7,668 nucleotides of DNA from the NCBI RefSeq assembly GCF_938045225.1, contig NZ_CALINL010000248.1, forward strand, positions 1-7,668. The letters are read 5' to 3'. The DNA is from an uncultured Campylobacter sp. (GTDB lineage: Bacteria; Campylobacterota; Campylobacteria; Campylobacterales; Campylobacteraceae). The notes beneath the pieces are model-generated. The model saw only the letters and a program-made list of their open reading frames with translations. It ran no database searches and was not told the DNA's origin. Positions 6,621 to 7,668 of this stretch are shown here, one piece after another. Numbering within the stretch: the first letter of the stretch is position 1; every line of letters begins with the position of its first letter. Both the position numbers and the translations under genes were made by a program.

Positions 6621-6648
6621 ATTATATCTTTTTAACCTTTAAAAACAA
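6621..6648 (-). promoter_or_regulatory. probable sigma-70 promoter of the polyene operon
   Basis: On the minus strand a perfect TATAAT (6626-6621), preceded by GA as favoured in Campylobacter -10 boxes, lies 16 bases downstream of TTGTTT (6648-6643), a partial -35. Upstream sequence is rich in A and T runs. Transcription would start near 6614, giving a leader of about 40 bases before the GTG of the lipoprotein gene. It is the only strong promoter-like site seen ahead of the eleven genes. Confidence 0.65.
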
Positions 6649-6930
6649 CGCAGGGTGCATAAATTGGCATCTAAAAATATGTTTTTAACTAAAATTGTTT
6701 GATTTTTATTTATAAATTTCTATCTAATTTTACTAGAAAGGGTTTATAAGTATGCATTTTGTTATACGCAAAAGTCCAATCCGTAGTTTTTGCAATTATT
6801 AAATATAAAACATATTTATATTGGCTACGCGCGCATAAAAGCATTTAACTTTACGTCTTTAAATTTATATTGATCGATTAACTCTAAGATATTTTATGTA
6901 GTTTTATCTGTATGGTTAGCACAAGAATAT

Positions 6931-6974
6931 CGCATAAATCCTTTATAGTTATTTGCTAAAAAAGGATTTATGCG
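6931..6974. repeat. perfect 14-bp inverted repeat, possible terminator
   Basis: CGCATAAATCCTTT at 6931-6944 is matched exactly by AAAGGATTTATGCG at 6961-6974, separated by 16 bases. It starts 46 bases past the stop of the ComEA-like gene, so it could end that transcript or protect its 3' end. There is no clear T-run right after either arm, so it is not a textbook intrinsic terminator. A protein-binding palindrome or the remnant of a small repeated element are alternatives. Confidence 0.6.
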
Positions 6975-7020
6975 GTTTGATTTATAAGACTAAAATTAGA
7001 CAGGATAAATAATATTATTC

Positions 7021-7593
7021 TTATTTTTTCTTTGTTGATTTTTTAGCTTCGACTTCCTTGCCCGCACTTTCTTCAACTTTTTTCTTTGAAGATTTTGCCT
7101 TAGTCTTAACATCATCGATGTCTTTTTCTATTTTATCTTCGCTAGATTTTGCTTTATTTTTGATGCTTTTAGAAGCCTTTTCCTCTATGTCGGTTTTGGC
7201 CTTATCCGCATCTTTTACAGGCGTAGCTACCTTATCTTCTATATCTTTTGTTTTTTTAGAGACTTCTTTTTTGCTCTGCTTTACTTTATCAGTCATATCA
7301 TTGACCTCTTTTGCCTTTTTCGATACTTTATCGCTTGCGGGTACTACGCTTGTACCGCTCGTAGATATCTCGCCTTTTAAATTTTCAAAAGTCTTATCGC
7401 CGATACCGTTTACGTTTTTAATATCCTCTATGCTCTCAAATTTATTTGTTTTTCTATATTCAATAATAGCATCGGCTTTCGCTGCACCAATGCCGTTTAA
7501 GCTCATAAGCTCTTCTTTTGTGGCTGTGTTTAAATTTATAGCTGCGAATACCATTGAGGCGCATGCCAACATTGAAAATACAAATTTGTTCAT
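7021..7593 (-). CDS. ComEA-like helix-hairpin-helix DNA-binding protein with Lys-rich tail
   Basis: A 190-residue secreted protein. Residues 1-17 form a signal peptide (cleavage likely in VFAAINL). Residues 18-76 are a ComEA-type domain: LNTATKEELMSL then two helix-hairpin-helix turns, NGIGAAKADAIIEYR and NGIGDKTFENLKG, which bind DNA without sequence preference. Small proteins of this type (Cj0011c in C. jejuni) act in the periplasm in DNA uptake. Here the domain is followed by about 110 residues (81-190) with no hydrophobic core, rich in Lys (34 by hand count) alternating with Asp/Glu and Ser, in loose repeats such as DKVSKKAKEV and DKVKQSKKEVSKK, ending STKKK. That tail is absent from the roughly 80-residue short form. 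The ATG has AAGGA six bases upstream. It is transcribed from its own promoter and appears unrelated to the polyene operon. Confidence 0.87.
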   Translation of the reverse strand: MNKFVFSMLACASMVFAAINLNTATKEELMSLNGIGAAKADAIIEYRKTNKFESIEDIKNVNGIGDKTFENLKGEISTSGTSVVPASDKVSKKAKEVNDMTDKVKQSKKEVSKKTKDIEDKVATPVKDADKAKTDIEEKASKSIKNKAKSSEDKIEKDIDDVKTKAKSSKKKVEESAGKEVEAKKSTKKK

Positions 7594-7626
7594 TGTTTTT
7601 CCTTTTGTTTTAGAATTTAATTTTTA

Positions 7627-7649
7627 ATTTTATCTCAAAAATAATTATA
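7627..7649 (-). promoter_or_regulatory. probable promoter(s) of the ComEA-like gene
   Basis: Two -10-like boxes lie upstream of the start: GATAAAAT (7634-7627), a good match to the Campylobacter pattern gnTAnaAT, and TATAAT (7649-7644). The first would give a leader of roughly 27 bases. The area is nearly all A and T, so -10-like strings arise easily and no convincing -35 is seen. Confidence 0.45.
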
Positions 7650-7668
7650 TATTAGTTAAAATAAATAT

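Larger units (their letters stand above)
6574..7020. other. AT-rich intergenic region
   Basis: About 450 bases between the ComEA-like gene and the polyene operon. It is strikingly AT-rich (9 G+C in the 60 bases 6661-6720 by hand count). It contains the operon promoter at its left end and a perfect inverted repeat at its right end. Between them (about 6661-6930) I see no gene, no tRNA-like fold and no long reading frame; two plus-strand frames of 15-16 codons are too short to support. The sequence GCATAAA occurs three times forward and once inverted in the gap. Confidence 0.8.

Noticed and set aside
6752..6802. 16-codon plus-strand frame MHFVIRKSPIRSFCNY with AAAGG upstream
   Set aside because: Too short to distinguish from chance, no clear promoter, and AT-rich sequence easily produces a purine-rich site before an ATG.
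6912..6959. 15-codon plus-strand frame running into the inverted repeat
   Set aside because: No ribosome site and its end is formed by the hairpin loop; likely chance.
6574..7020. CRISPR array, tRNA or insertion sequence in the gap
   Set aside because: No regularly spaced repeats, no cloverleaf-like sequence and no transposase fragment; the only structured element is the single inverted repeat.
7058..7627. Plus-strand open frame of 189 codons opposite the ComEA-like gene
   Set aside because: It is the antisense of a Lys/Glu/Ser-rich gene, which gives a Phe/Leu/Ser-rich frame without stops; it has no family resemblance, and the minus-strand protein has a clear signal peptide, domain and ribosome site.

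Overview
The window looks like a chromosomal segment of a Campylobacter-type bacterium (Campylobacterota), probably one of the higher-GC oral species rather than C. jejuni. Three things point this way: the AAATTT hexamer recurs throughout otherwise GC-rich genes, the AT-rich promoters have strong TATAAT-type -10 boxes, and there is a short secreted ComEA-like protein resembling the epsilonproteobacterial competence protein. This is inference from style and gene content; no database search was possible.

Layout, all genes on the minus strand, so read from right to left. From 7593 to 7021 lies a ComEA-like helix-hairpin-helix protein with an unusual lysine-rich tail. A very AT-rich gap of about 450 bases follows (6574-7020), holding a perfect 14-bp inverted repeat and the probable promoter of the next operon. 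From 6573 to the left edge runs one tightly packed operon of eleven genes, often overlapping by a few bases: a small lipoprotein, a ketosynthase (apeO-like), a hotdog dehydratase (apeP-like), a ketoreductase (apeQ-like), a second ketosynthase (apeR-like), two related small secreted proteins of unknown role, a cysteine-less ketosynthase-like chain-length factor (apeC-like), a membrane acyltransferase (apeD-like), an acyl carrier protein (apeE-like) and the first 20 codons of a second carrier protein (apeF-like) cut by the window edge.

Together the enzymes form a type II polyketide/fatty-acid elongation machine: carrier proteins hold the chain, ketosynthases extend it, the ketoreductase reduces the keto group, the dehydratase leaves a double bond, and no enoyl reductase is present in the window. 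That combination, plus the Cys-less partner subunit and the acyltransferase, matches aryl polyene (APE) pigment clusters, whose products sit in the outer membrane and protect against oxidative stress. The starter-activating ligase, thioesterase, LolA-like carrier and MMPL exporter expected of such a cluster are not in the window and would lie beyond the left edge. Compared with the standard lettered order, the N-O-P-Q-R block here precedes C-D-E-F, and two secreted paralogs sit at the junction.
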